This document shows positions 22,937 through 31,313 of a stretch of 64,000 bases of DNA, one piece after another. Both the position numbers and the translations under genes were made by a program. The DNA is taken from the NCBI RefSeq assembly GCF_041431135.1, contig NZ_CP107799.1:6820001-6884000 (forward strand), in the 5' to 3' direction. Under the pieces are notes generated by a model that was not told the DNA's origin, ran no database searches, and saw nothing but the letters and a program-made list of their open reading frames with translations. The number at the start of each line of letters is the position of its first letter. Within the stretch, counting starts at the first letter, position 1. The stretch is from Streptomyces sp. NBC_00554. Its GTDB lineage: Bacteria > Actinomycetota > Actinomycetes > Streptomycetales > Streptomycetaceae.

Positions 22937-23270
22937 CGTACACCGCCACCGAGACCTCCGGATCGTCCAGGCACCGTCCCGACTCCAGGTCGAACCGCTG
23001 CTTCAGGAGGGGCGAGGCCACGAAGGCGTGGCCCTGGTGGGTGCCGAGGAGGCCGCGGGAGAGGACGGCCGCGCCGGTGAACGGGTCGCGGTTGTCGACG
23101 GCGTACGTGCGGCCCGCGCGGTCGCGGAACAGCGCCACCTGGCGGCCGTCGGGGAGGAGTGCGGCGACTCCGCGTCCGGGCAGCAGCAGGGTCAGGTCGC
23201 AGACCGTGAACCAGCTGGCGTCCAGGAGGAGTTGGACCTTGAGAGTGGTCGTCTCGGGCGCGAGGGTCAT
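22920..23270 (-). CDS. nirD: assimilatory nitrite reductase small subunit
   Basis: A 116-residue NirD: Rieske-like fold without the cluster-binding Cys-His pairs (SWFTVCDLTLLLPGRGVAALL, then VDNRDPFTGAAVLSRGLLG and FDLESGRCLDDPEVSV). It supports NirB in six-electron reduction of nitrite to ammonium. Its ATG overlaps the nirB TGA by four bases (23267-23270), ensuring equal synthesis. It is the last gene of the nir operon. Confidence 0.93.
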   Translation of the reverse strand: MTLAPETTTLKVQLLLDASWFTVCDLTLLLPGRGVAALLPDGRQVALFRDRAGRTYAVDNRDPFTGAAVLSRGLLGTHQGHAFVASPLLKQRFDLESGRCLDDPEVSVAVYEVRAA

Positions 23271-25891
23271 CGCTGGGCGCTTCCTTCCAGGGGGCGGGTG
23301 CCGATGGTCAGCAGCGGCAGGTCGGGCTTGATCTGGTCGCGCTCGGGGACGAAGCCGACGACCGGGTCGGGGGTGTCCGGGGCGTTCACGAAGGACACGA
23401 ACCGGGCCAGCTTCTCGGGGTCGTTGATGGTCTCGGCCCATTCGTCGCGGTAGCCCGCCACATGTGCGGTCATCAGTGACTCCAGCTCCTCGCAGATGCC
23501 GAGCGAGTCCTCCACCACCACGTCGCGTACGTGGTCCAGGCCGCCCGGGATCCGCTCCAGCCAGGTGGAGGTGCGCTCCAGCCGGTCCGCCGTACGGATG
23601 TAGAACATCAGGAACCGGTCGATGAGACGGACGAGTTCGGCGTCGGAGAGGTCCTGCGCGAGGAGGTCGGCGTGGCGCGGGGTCGCGCCGCCGTTGCCGC
23701 CGACGTACAGGTTCCAGCCGCCGGCGGTGGCGATGATTCCGAAGTCCTTGGACTGGGCCTCGGCGCACTCGCGGGCGCACCCGGAGACGGCCGACTTGAG
23801 CTTGTGCGGGGACCGGAGCCCCCGGTATCGCAGCTCCAGGTCGATGGCCATGCGGACGGAGTCCTGGACGCCGTAGCGGCACCAGGTCTGGCCCACGCAG
23901 GACTTCACCGTGCGCAGCGACTTGCCGTATGCGTGGCCCGACTCGAAGCCCGCGTCCACCAACCTGGACCAGATCAGCGGGAGTTGCTCCACCCGCGCGC
24001 CGAACATGTCGATCCGCTGACCGCCGGTGATCTTGGTGTAGAGCCCGAAGTCCCGTGCCACCTCCCCGATCACGATCAGCTTCTCCGGGGTGATCTCGCC
24101 GCCGGGGATGCGCGGCACGATCGAATAGGAGCCGTTCTTCTGGAGGTTGGCGAGGAAGTGGTCGTTGGTGTCCTGGAGTGCGGCCTGCTCGCCCTCCAGG
24201 ACGTAGCCGTCGGCGCCGATCGTCGGGGCGAGGGAGGCGATGATGGAGCCGACGGCGGGCTTGCAGATCTCGCAGCCGTCGCCGCCCCGGGCGCCCTCAC
24301 GGCCGTAGCGGTCGAGGAGGACCTGGTGCGAGGTGATGCGGAGCGAGAGGACGATCTCGTACAGCTGCTCGCGGGTCTGCCCGAAGCAGCCGCACAGGCC
24401 GTGGTCGACCTCGACGCCGCTCGCTTCGAGTTCGTCGTTGACGAGCTGCCCGAGCACCTTCACACAACTGCCGCAGCCCGTACCGGCCTTGGTGCACTTC
24501 TTGACCTCGGGCACGGTGGTGCAGGAGTGCTCGGTGACCGCGCCGCGGATGGTGCCCTTGGTGACGTTGTGGCAGGAGCAGATGACGGCGGAGTCGGGGA
24601 GTGCGGAAGGGCCGAGTGCGACCGGGGCGCCCGCACCCGCCGGGAGGACCAGCTGCTCGGGGGCGATCGGCGGGACCGATCCCGTGAAGGCGCGCAGGGT
24701 GCCGTACGCGTCGGCGTCGCCGACCAGGATCCCGCCGAGCAGTTCGCCGCCGCGGCCGATGACCAGCTTCTTGTACGTGCCGGAGCGTGAGTCGGAGTAG
24801 ACGACGTCGAGGCAGTCCGCGGTGGCGCCGTGCGCGTCGCCGAAGGACGCGACGTCGACGCCGAGGAGCTTGAGCTTGGTGGAGAGGTCGGCGCCGGTGA
24901 AGCTCGCCTCGTCCGCGGCGATCGTGGCGGCGGCCGTCTCGGCCATCTCGTAGCCCGGTGCGACCAGCCCGTACACCCGGCCGTCCGACGCCAGCGCGCA
25001 CTCGCCGATCGCGAACACCCGCGGGTCCGCGGTGCGGCACTGCTCGTCGACCTTGATGCCGCCGCGCTCGCCGACCGTGAGTCCGGTGTCGCGGGCCAGT
25101 TGGTCGCGAGGGCGCACACCGGCCGAGAACACCACCAGATCCGTGGCGAGTTGGGACCCGTCGGACAGCTTCATGCCGGACACGGCGCCGTCGTCGCCGA
25201 CGACGATCTCCTGCGTACCCGTGCCCGTGTGCACGGACAGGCCCATGTCCTCGATGGTGCGCAGCAGCGCCGCGCCGCCGCCGTCGTCGACCTGGACCGG
25301 CATCAGACGCGGCGCGAACTCCACGATGTGCGTGGTCAGTCCGAGCCCCTTGAGCGCACCGGCCGCCTCGAGTCCGAGAAGCCCGCCGCCCACGACGGCA
25401 CCCGTGGTGGCGCGCGCCTTCGCGTACTCCTCGATCGCGAGGAGGTCCTCGATCGTGCGGTAGACGAAGCAGCCCTCGGCGTCCTTGCCCGGGACGGGCG
25501 GGACGAAGGGGTAGGAGCCGGTGGCCAGGACGAGCGTGTCGTACGCGATCACCAGGCCGGAGCGGGCCGTTACCGTCCGCGCCTGACGGTCGATCGTCTC
25601 GGCCGGGTCGCCGAGGTGCAGCTCGATGCCGTGCTCCGCGATGAACTCCGCGTCCGTGAGGGAGAGTTCGTCCGGGGTGCGGCCCGAGAAGTACGAGGTG
25701 AGCTGGACCCGGTCATAGGCCGGGCGGGGCTCCTCGCACAGCACGACCACGCGGTGTGTGGCGGTCAGGCCGCGCTCGGCGAGCGCCTCCAGGAAGCGCT
25801 GGCCGACCATGCCGTGACCCACGAGCACGATCGTGTGCGCGGACCCGTTCCCGTCGGTGGCGATCGCCGCCTTCGTCGTGTCCGTGTGCAT
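23267..25891 (-). CDS. nirB: assimilatory nitrite reductase large subunit
   Basis: An 874-residue NAD(P)H-nitrite reductase. Residues 18-410 are FAD/NAD-binding lobes (IVLVGHGMVGQRF, VVGGGLLGLEAAG). A BFD-like [2Fe-2S] site follows (C438, C440, C473, C476). The siroheme/[4Fe-4S] part has C665, C671, C705 and C709 (SCVGQTWCRYG, GCARECAEAQSKD). It reduces nitrite to ammonium in the cytosol. Its ATG shares one base with the TGA of the upstream FAD reductase, and it overlaps nirD downstream. GlnR-like control is suggested by a box upstream of the operon. Confidence 0.96.
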   Translation of the reverse strand: MHTDTTKAAIATDGNGSAHTIVLVGHGMVGQRFLEALAERGLTATHRVVVLCEEPRPAYDRVQLTSYFSGRTPDELSLTDAEFIAEHGIELHLGDPAETIDRQARTVTARSGLVIAYDTLVLATGSYPFVPPVPGKDAEGCFVYRTIEDLLAIEEYAKARATTGAVVGGGLLGLEAAGALKGLGLTTHIVEFAPRLMPVQVDDGGGAALLRTIEDMGLSVHTGTGTQEIVVGDDGAVSGMKLSDGSQLATDLVVFSAGVRPRDQLARDTGLTVGERGGIKVDEQCRTADPRVFAIGECALASDGRVYGLVAPGYEMAETAAATIAADEASFTGADLSTKLKLLGVDVASFGDAHGATADCLDVVYSDSRSGTYKKLVIGRGGELLGGILVGDADAYGTLRAFTGSVPPIAPEQLVLPAGAGAPVALGPSALPDSAVICSCHNVTKGTIRGAVTEHSCTTVPEVKKCTKAGTGCGSCVKVLGQLVNDELEASGVEVDHGLCGCFGQTREQLYEIVLSLRITSHQVLLDRYGREGARGGDGCEICKPAVGSIIASLAPTIGADGYVLEGEQAALQDTNDHFLANLQKNGSYSIVPRIPGGEITPEKLIVIGEVARDFGLYTKITGGQRIDMFGARVEQLPLIWSRLVDAGFESGHAYGKSLRTVKSCVGQTWCRYGVQDSVRMAIDLELRYRGLRSPHKLKSAVSGCARECAEAQSKDFGIIATAGGWNLYVGGNGGATPRHADLLAQDLSDAELVRLIDRFLMFYIRTADRLERTSTWLERIPGGLDHVRDVVVEDSLGICEELESLMTAHVAGYRDEWAETINDPEKLARFVSFVNAPDTPDPVVGFVPERDQIKPDLPLLTIGTRPLEGSAQR

Positions 25892-27138
25892 CAGGAGCCT
25901 CCGTCGTTGGTGAGCAGGTGGAGCAGCGGTGCGCCGTCCGCGGGCAGCGGTTCGGCGCCCTCCCAGGCACGGGCGAGCGCGCCGACGGTGCCGAGTTCGC
26001 CGACGAGTACGCCGCCGACGACACGGTCGTCGCGGACGACGACCTTGCGGTAGGTGCCGCGAGTGGCATCGGCGAGCTGGACGACGTCGTCGCCCGGGCG
26101 GGGGTCTGGCTCGCCGAACGCGGCGAGGTCGAGGAATTCGGGTCCGGCCAGCGTGAGCCGGGTGACCGCGCGCGTGCCCGTGTAGCGGACGCCCGCGTCA
26201 CCGGCGATCAACTCCGCCAGTGCGTCGGCCTGTTCGAGCGCGGGTGTCGCAAGGCCGTACACCGTGCCCGAGTGCTGCGCGCAGTCCCCGATGGCCCGGA
26301 TGTGCGGGTCGGACGTACGCAGCTCGTCGTCGACGAGGACACCCTTGTGCACGGCGAGCCCCGCGTCCTGGGCGAGGCCCACGCGGGGGTGCACCCCGCA
26401 GGCGAGGACGACGAGGTCGGCGTCGAGGGCGTATCCGTCGGCCATCTCGACCGAGCGGACCGCGCCGCCGACGCAGCGCACATCGCGCACCCGGCACTCG
26501 GTGTGCACCTCGACGCCGAGGTCCGTGAGGTGCCGGCGGACCAGCCGGGACGCGGACGGGTCGAGCTGGCGCTCCATGAGCCGCTCGCCCTGCTGGGCCA
26601 GCACCACCTGGGCGCCGCGCACCGCCAGCGCGCGGGCGGCCGAGACACCGAGGAGACCGCCGCCGATGACGACCGCGCGAGCCCCTCGCCGTACGGCCTT
26701 CGACAGGCTCAGGCAGTCGTCCATGGTGCGGAACGCGTGCACGCCCTCGGGGAGTTCGCGCCGGCCGGTCGCGGCATCGGTCGCGAACAGGCCGCGCAGG
26801 GGCGGGAGTACGGGGTTCGAGCCGGTCGCGAGGACCAGCGTGTCGTATGCGATCGCCGAGCCGTCGGCGCACTCCAGGGTGCGCGCGGCACGGTCGATGC
26901 CGGTGACCCGGGCGCGGGTCAGCCCGGCCGGCGCGGGGAGGGCGATCACCTCGGGGGCGTACCGCCCGGCGAGGACCTCGGCGAGCAGGACGCGGTTGTA
27001 CGGGCGGTGCTCCTCCTCGCCGACGAGCGTGACGGAGACGGCGGGCGCGCCGGGAGTGCCCAGCTCACCCAGCCGCCGGGCGAGCCGTACGCCCGCCAGC
27101 CCGGCGCCGATCACCACCACACGCGTATTCGAGGTCAT
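25891..27138 (-). CDS. FAD-dependent NAD(P)H reductase of the nitrite/nitrate assimilation operon
   Basis: A 415-residue flavoprotein resembling the N-terminal half of NirB: VVVIGAGLAGVRLARRL (FAD Rossmann), RVLLAEVLAGRY, AVVIGGGLLGVSAARAL (NAD site) and RAIGDCAQHSG. No iron-sulfur or siroheme motif is present. It probably delivers electrons to NasA (NasB-like role) or NirB; sequence cannot decide. It is the first gene of the nir operon and its stop overlaps the nirB start (TGATG). The upstream gap holds an 11-bp-phased GlnR-like box. Confidence 0.85.
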   Translation of the reverse strand: MTSNTRVVVIGAGLAGVRLARRLGELGTPGAPAVSVTLVGEEEHRPYNRVLLAEVLAGRYAPEVIALPAPAGLTRARVTGIDRAARTLECADGSAIAYDTLVLATGSNPVLPPLRGLFATDAATGRRELPEGVHAFRTMDDCLSLSKAVRRGARAVVIGGGLLGVSAARALAVRGAQVVLAQQGERLMERQLDPSASRLVRRHLTDLGVEVHTECRVRDVRCVGGAVRSVEMADGYALDADLVVLACGVHPRVGLAQDAGLAVHKGVLVDDELRTSDPHIRAIGDCAQHSGTVYGLATPALEQADALAELIAGDAGVRYTGTRAVTRLTLAGPEFLDLAAFGEPDPRPGDDVVQLADATRGTYRKVVVRDDRVVGGVLVGELGTVGALARAWEGAEPLPADGAPLLHLLTNDGGS

Positions 27139-27160
27139 GACCGCAGCGTGCGGTGCCGGT

Positions 27161-27187
27161 GTTACCCGGCCGCATCACCGTTGTTTC
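27161..27187 (-). promoter_or_regulatory. candidate GlnR box of the nir operon
   Basis: Read on the minus strand, GAAAC (27187-27183), GATGC (27176-27172) and GTAAC (27165-27161) recur at exact 11-base steps. GlnR sites in Streptomyces are gTnAC/GAAAC half-boxes with 6-base spacers, and nirB is a known GlnR target. Here the b- and a-type halves are clear and the middle one weak. It lies 23-49 bases before the FAD reductase start, inside the gap to the divergent permease. Confidence 0.5.
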
Positions 27188-27367
27188 CCGGGAGGAACGC
27201 TGCCCTCAGCGGGGGCGCGGTCCGGATGTGAGGATTCGGCGGACCCTCGGTCCTGACCTCGGATGACCAGGCCGTACGGGCGGCTCCCACCTGCCGAACC
27301 TCAGAAGACCCTCAAGGTTCGCGGGATTCATGGACTGCGCATCTATCTCGTCCATAAGGTCGCGATC

Positions 27368-28150
27368 ATGCCCGACATATCGCTGACCATGGTCGCCCTG
27401 CTCTGTACAGCCGCGCTCGCGGCGGGCTGGATCGACGCGGTGGTGGGCGGCGGCGGGCTGCTCCTGCTCCCCGCACTGCTGCTCGGCCTGCCGCCCGGTA
27501 CGTCCGCCGCGTACGCGCTGGGTACCAACAAGGCGGTGGCGATCGTCGGCACGACGGGTGCGGCGGTGACGTACGCGCGCAAGGCGCCGGTGGACGTGGG
27601 CCTGGCCGTAAAGATCGGGCTCGCGGCGCTCGCGGGTTCGACCGGGGGTGCGTTCGTCGCGGCGGGCCTGAGCACCGAGGTGCTGAAGCCGGTCGTCATG
27701 GTCGTCCTGCTGGGCGTCGGGGTCTTCGTGATCCTCAAGCCCGCCTTCGGCACGGCGCCCTCGACCGCTCCGGTCTCCCCGCGCCGGATCCTCGCCGCGA
27801 TCGGACTCGCGGGCCTCGGCATCGGCTTCTACGACGGGCTCATCGGCCCCGGCACCGGTACGTTCCTGGTGCTCGCCCTCACCGCGCTCCTCCACCTCGA
27901 CCTGGTGACCGCCTCCGCCACCGCCAAGATCGTCAACTGCTGCACCAACGCCGGCGCCCTCGCGACCTTCGCCTGGAAAGGCACGGTCCACTGGCAGCTG
28001 GCCGCGCTGATGGCCGTGTTCAACCTGGCGGGCGGGATGGTCGGGGCGCACACGGCGCTGAAGAAGGGGAGCGGGTTCGTACGGGTGGTGCTGCTGACCG
28101 TGGTGTTCGCGTTGGTGGCGAATATGGGGTATCAGCAGTGGGTTGCGTAG
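27368..28150 (+). CDS. TSUP/TauE-SafE family membrane permease
   Basis: A 260-residue protein with eight hydrophobic segments and the two family repeats GWIDAVVGGGGLLLLPALLLG and GFYDGLIGPGTGTFLVLALTALLHLDLVTASATAKI. Such proteins export or import sulfite, sulfoacetate or other small anions. ATG 27368 follows AAGG by about nine bases; upstream GTG/ATG extensions lack hydrophobic or family features. It is divergent from the nir operon, which invites a role in anion traffic linked to nitrogen assimilation, but this is inference. Confidence 0.85.
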   Translation: MPDISLTMVALLCTAALAAGWIDAVVGGGGLLLLPALLLGLPPGTSAAYALGTNKAVAIVGTTGAAVTYARKAPVDVGLAVKIGLAALAGSTGGAFVAAGLSTEVLKPVVMVVLLGVGVFVILKPAFGTAPSTAPVSPRRILAAIGLAGLGIGFYDGLIGPGTGTFLVLALTALLHLDLVTASATAKIVNCCTNAGALATFAWKGTVHWQLAALMAVFNLAGGMVGAHTALKKGSGFVRVVLLTVVFALVANMGYQQWVA

Positions 28151-28163
28151 TGGCGGCGGAGCA

Positions 28164-29243
28164 TCACTTCTTCAGCGTGATGGTGGATTCCCAGGCATCG
28201 CCGAACGCGTACGTTGTCCCGTCGGAGAACTGCCCGCTCTCCGTAGCCACGCCCTCGAGGCTGAGCTTCTCGCCCGGTGCGGACGACTGAAGGATGTTGC
28301 ACACCTGCGGGACGGCGTTGACCGCGGTGTTCTTGACGTGGGTTATGACGTCACCGGCGGCTACGCCCTCGCTGGCCGGAGAGTTGCTGTCCACGCTCTT
28401 CACGTAGAGACCGTCGATCTCCTTGTTGAGGAGACGCTTCTGAATCGCGTTCGCATCGGCCTGGTCGTTCTCGGAGAAGTAGTAGGCGAAGTTGGGGTCG
28501 GAAACCGAGACCAGTCCCTGCCATCCGGGATTGTTCTGGCCCTTTCCCTCGGCGAGGCCCTGGAGATGGGGCTGGGCGTGCTTGCTGCTGATGGAGTAGT
28601 ACTGGCCCTCGGTGCCCGAGAGGCTGAACGAGTTGATTCCGACGAGTTCCGCGTTGTCATTGAGCAACGGGCCTCCGGAATTGCCCGCGTTGAGCGTTGC
28701 CGAATGCTGGACGGTGGACGGCAGATCGGGCGAGGAGGAGAAGCCCGTCGCGGCGACGTCGGGCGACTGGACCACGCCGGTGGTGAGCACGGCTTTCTGC
28801 TGACTGGCGTCGCCGGCCGCCTCCGGATAGCCGATCGCCGTCACTTCGTCACCCTGCCCGAGTTCGCCGCTGTCGCCGAACTCGACCTGTTTCAGGTCCT
28901 CTTGCGGTGTGGAGAGTTTCACGACCGCCAGGTCCTCGCAGGGATCGCTGGCCATCAGCCGAACCGGCACGGGCCCACCGTCCGCGATGCGGACCTGGAG
29001 GGCGGTCTGGCCAGCGACCACGTGGGCATTGGTGAGGATGAGACCTTGTTCGGCGTCGTAGATGATCCCCGTACCACTCGACTCGTTACCGAGTACCTGA
29101 ACGGTCGCGGGCGCCACCCGATCGAAGATCTCATCCGGAGACATGTCGTCGGCTCTTGCCTCTGTCGCGGTTGTCGCCGTGATACCGCCACTCAAAGCGA
29201 TGGCTGACACGGCAGTGACGACCATTCTGGCAATCGGCCACAT
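28164..29243 (-). CDS. secreted HtrA-like trypsin-family serine protease with PDZ-like tail
   Basis: A 359-residue exported protein. Residues 1-32 form a signal peptide (VVTAVSAIALSGGITATTA). The trypsin-like domain has His74 (ILTNAHVVAG), Asp104 (CEDLAVVKL) and Ser189 (TLNAGNSGGPLL), all present. Residues about 285-345 (YVKSVDSNSPASEGVAAGDVITHV) are a PDZ-like domain. There is no membrane anchor apart from the signal. Codon use is slightly less G/C-extreme than that of neighbours. It converges on the TSUP gene 13 bases away. It may process cell-surface or secreted proteins. Confidence 0.9.
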   Translation of the reverse strand: MWPIARMVVTAVSAIALSGGITATTATEARADDMSPDEIFDRVAPATVQVLGNESSGTGIIYDAEQGLILTNAHVVAGQTALQVRIADGGPVPVRLMASDPCEDLAVVKLSTPQEDLKQVEFGDSGELGQGDEVTAIGYPEAAGDASQQKAVLTTGVVQSPDVAATGFSSSPDLPSTVQHSATLNAGNSGGPLLNDNAELVGINSFSLSGTEGQYYSISSKHAQPHLQGLAEGKGQNNPGWQGLVSVSDPNFAYYFSENDQADANAIQKRLLNKEIDGLYVKSVDSNSPASEGVAAGDVITHVKNTAVNAVPQVCNILQSSAPGEKLSLEGVATESGQFSDGTTYAFGDAWESTITLKK

Positions 29244-29357
29244 CAGGGCCTCCTAGCTCCCGGCCGAGGCGCCAACACTCAGGCCAGGGAAAAGAATCTG
29301 CCCTTTTTCAGCGTAATGCCGCCACCGACCTCTGTCGCGGCGAGAGACCCCCGCCGG

Positions 29358-30014
29358 TCAGCCGTCGCGGCTGCCCGTCAGATGGGCGAAGACGACCACG
29401 TTCCCCTGGTATCCCGTCGACTTCGAGTACCCGCCGCCGCAGGTGATGACGCGCAGCTCGGGTCGGTGTGCGGCGCCGTACACCTTCTCGTCGGGGAAGT
29501 CGTGGGCGTCGTACACCTCGACGGCGTCCACGGTGAAGACGGCCGTACTGCTGTCACGGCGCTCCACCTCGATGTTGCTGCCCTTCTTGAGGGCGCCGAG
29601 GTCGTAGAAGACGGCGGGGCCCTTGGCGTTGTCGACGTGTCCGGCGACGATGGCGGTGCCCTGCTCACCGGGGGTGGTGCCCGCCTCGTACCAGCCGGCG
29701 AGGTTCTTCTTCGCGGCGGGCGGGACGTCCAGGCTGCCCTGCGGGGTGAGGCCGAGGCCCATCAGGGGGGCGTTCACCTGGATCGAGGGGATGCGGATGC
29801 GGTCGGGCGGGGAGTGCGGAAGCGCGGGGGCCGCGGGTGACTCCTCCATGGGCCGGTCGGTGCTGGCCTGCGCGGCCGACGGCTGGGGCGGCGCATGCGT
29901 CTCGGCGCCGCTGCGCAGCAGCCAGGCGCCGGAGCAGAGGGCGACGACGGTGACGGAGGCTATGGCGATGTTGCCGGCCTTGCCGACCTTGCTGACGTTG
30001 CTGAACCGGCGCAC
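29358..30014 (-). CDS. class F sortase
   Basis: A 218-residue membrane-anchored transpeptidase. GTG 30014 follows GGAGG by 5 bases. Residues 12-34 are a signal-anchor (GNIAIASVTVVALCSGAWLL), then a Pro/Ala linker. The sortase barrel begins IRIPSIQVNAPLMGLGL, with His126 in IVAGHVDN and Cys192 in RVITCGGGY. Class F enzymes in actinobacteria act on LPxTG-like or unknown substrates. It is the second gene after a small surface protein on the same strand, with about 200 bases between. Confidence 0.92.
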   Translation of the reverse strand: MRRFSNVSKVGKAGNIAIASVTVVALCSGAWLLRSGAETHAPPQPSAAQASTDRPMEESPAAPALPHSPPDRIRIPSIQVNAPLMGLGLTPQGSLDVPPAAKKNLAGWYEAGTTPGEQGTAIVAGHVDNAKGPAVFYDLGALKKGSNIEVERRDSSTAVFTVDAVEVYDAHDFPDEKVYGAAHRPELRVITCGGGYSKSTGYQGNVVVFAHLTGSRDG

Positions 30015-30217
30015 GCGGGCCTCCTCTCTGGGTCCGGTTCTGGTCTGGGTTCGGTTGTGTACGGGTCCGGTTGTGTACGGGGTGGGTTGTGTACGGGCCC
30101 GGTGTGCAGGGGGTCGATCTGTTTCGGGTCCCCTTCCCCCTCCGGGCCGCGAGGGGCGTCGGGCCACGGAGGGGGAGGGGACTGCGGTACCGGCGGACGG
30201 ACAGCGGAGGGTGTCCG

Positions 30218-30736
30218 TCAGATCCCGTCGCCTCTCGCCCGGCGATGCAGGAGCCAGGTACCGCCCGCGGCTGCGACGGCCAGGGCCGCCACTCCTGCCG
30301 CGGTCTGCACGGGGTCGGGGCCGAGTGCGCCGCCGACCCCCGTCTTCACATGTCCGCGCGGATGGATCTGCTCGCGCGTGGAGGTCAGGGTCACCATCAG
30401 GTCGCCCGTGACCTGCCGGCCGCCGGCGCACTTCGCGACGATCTCGTACGTCCCCGGCTGCGCGCTCGGCGGCACCCGGAACTGCCCGATCACGTCCTGC
30501 TCGTGCGCGCTGGGGGCCAGCGTGAACGAGCCCGCGCCCACCGCGCTTGCGTCGCCCGCGGCGGTGCCGTCCGCACCGCACGCCGACGTGTTCACCGTGA
30601 CGTCACCGCCGGGCACGACGGTGGACGGGTACACCTCGAGGCTGCCGGCGTCCCCGCTGTACGCGGGCGCCGCGGCGAGGCCCGCGGCGGCGACGGCGAG
30701 CGCGGTACCGGTCACCAGACGGGCTGTGCGTCGCAT
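30218..30736 (-). CDS. secreted/surface protein preceding the sortase
   Basis: A 172-residue protein. ATG 30736 follows a strong GGAGGAGC site. The signal peptide RRTARLVTGTALAVAAAGL ends near AAPAYS. The mature beta-sandwich domain (SLEVYPSTVVPGGDVTVNTSACG, GQFRVPPSAQPGTYEIVAKC) holds two Cys. The C-terminus carries a hydrophobic segment (QTAAGVAALAVAAAGGTWLL) and basic end LHRRAR, like a membrane anchor or sorting tail without LPxTG. The gene sits just upstream of the class F sortase and may be its substrate or partner. Confidence 0.8.
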   Translation of the reverse strand: MRRTARLVTGTALAVAAAGLAAAPAYSGDAGSLEVYPSTVVPGGDVTVNTSACGADGTAAGDASAVGAGSFTLAPSAHEQDVIGQFRVPPSAQPGTYEIVAKCAGGRQVTGDLMVTLTSTREQIHPRGHVKTGVGGALGPDPVQTAAGVAALAVAAAGGTWLLHRRARGDGI

Positions 30737-30839
30737 GGTTGCTTGCTCCTCCGAGGGGGCGCGGCCGGCGACACCCCCAAGCGCCGCTGGATCGGTCGTG
30801 CCCCTGCCCTTCCGAGGTAAGTGGCACATGGCCGGGCGC

Positions 30840-31275
30840 GCTTCCTGATGACACGTCAGAAATGATGTGAACGGGTGTCAGACGGGAGCGCCGGGAGGGT
30901 TGGATCGGCGGCATTCCGGCAGGTCACCGGGGTGTGGGTGGTGCGTCGCGGAAAAGAACCCGAAGGGTGTGGGGTGGGGGTGTGAACGGGTGATCGGGGG
31001 TGGAGGGGTGGTGGGGTCAGGGCGGGGGCGCCCGGCCGGGCGAGGTGACGTCGGCCGGAGTCCGGTGGTGGCGGCGTCCGCGGGGCGCGGCCCGCGCGGG
31101 CGTCTGCGGCCTATGCCGTCGGCGCCGCTCGCGCTGCCCGTACCGCTCGCGCTGCTCGTGCCGCTCACGCCGCCTGCGCTGCTCATGCTGCCCGTACCGC
31201 TCATGCCGCTCACGCCGTCCGCGCCGCCCCTCCCGTACCACCGCCCGCCCCACCCATGCCGCCCGCAGTGCCGGC
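30840..31275. repeat. non-coding stretch with low-complexity CCGTACCGCTC-type repeats
   Basis: No credible gene is visible between the sortase operon and the FMN reductase. Bases about 31110-31235 are degenerate tandem units built from CGCTGCCCGTACCGCTC and CTCATGCCGCTCACGCCG, 12-36 bases apart. Translations are all low-complexity (Pro-Leu or Arg-rich), so I do not call a protein. It resembles slippage-expanded intergenic DNA. Confidence 0.45.
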
Positions 31276-31313
31276 TTGACCTCGACAAAGGTTGAGGTAT
31301 GAGGCTGTGCGTC
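31276..31313 (+). promoter_or_regulatory. candidate SoxR box and promoter of FMN reductase gene
   Basis: ACCTCGAC (31279-31286) and GTTGAGGT (31291-31298) form an interrupted dyad (7 of 8 pairs) between a -35-like TTGACC (31276-31281) and a GAGGCT hexamer 19 bases later. That is the stretched MerR/SoxR promoter geometry. In S. coelicolor SoxR controls FMN reductase genes with such boxes. Transcription would begin close to ATG 31314, so the message may be leaderless. Confidence 0.65.

Noticed and set aside
31110..31235. Possible CRISPR-like repeat array
   Set aside because: Units are short, variable and adjacent, without constant repeats and unique spacers; no cas genes are near.
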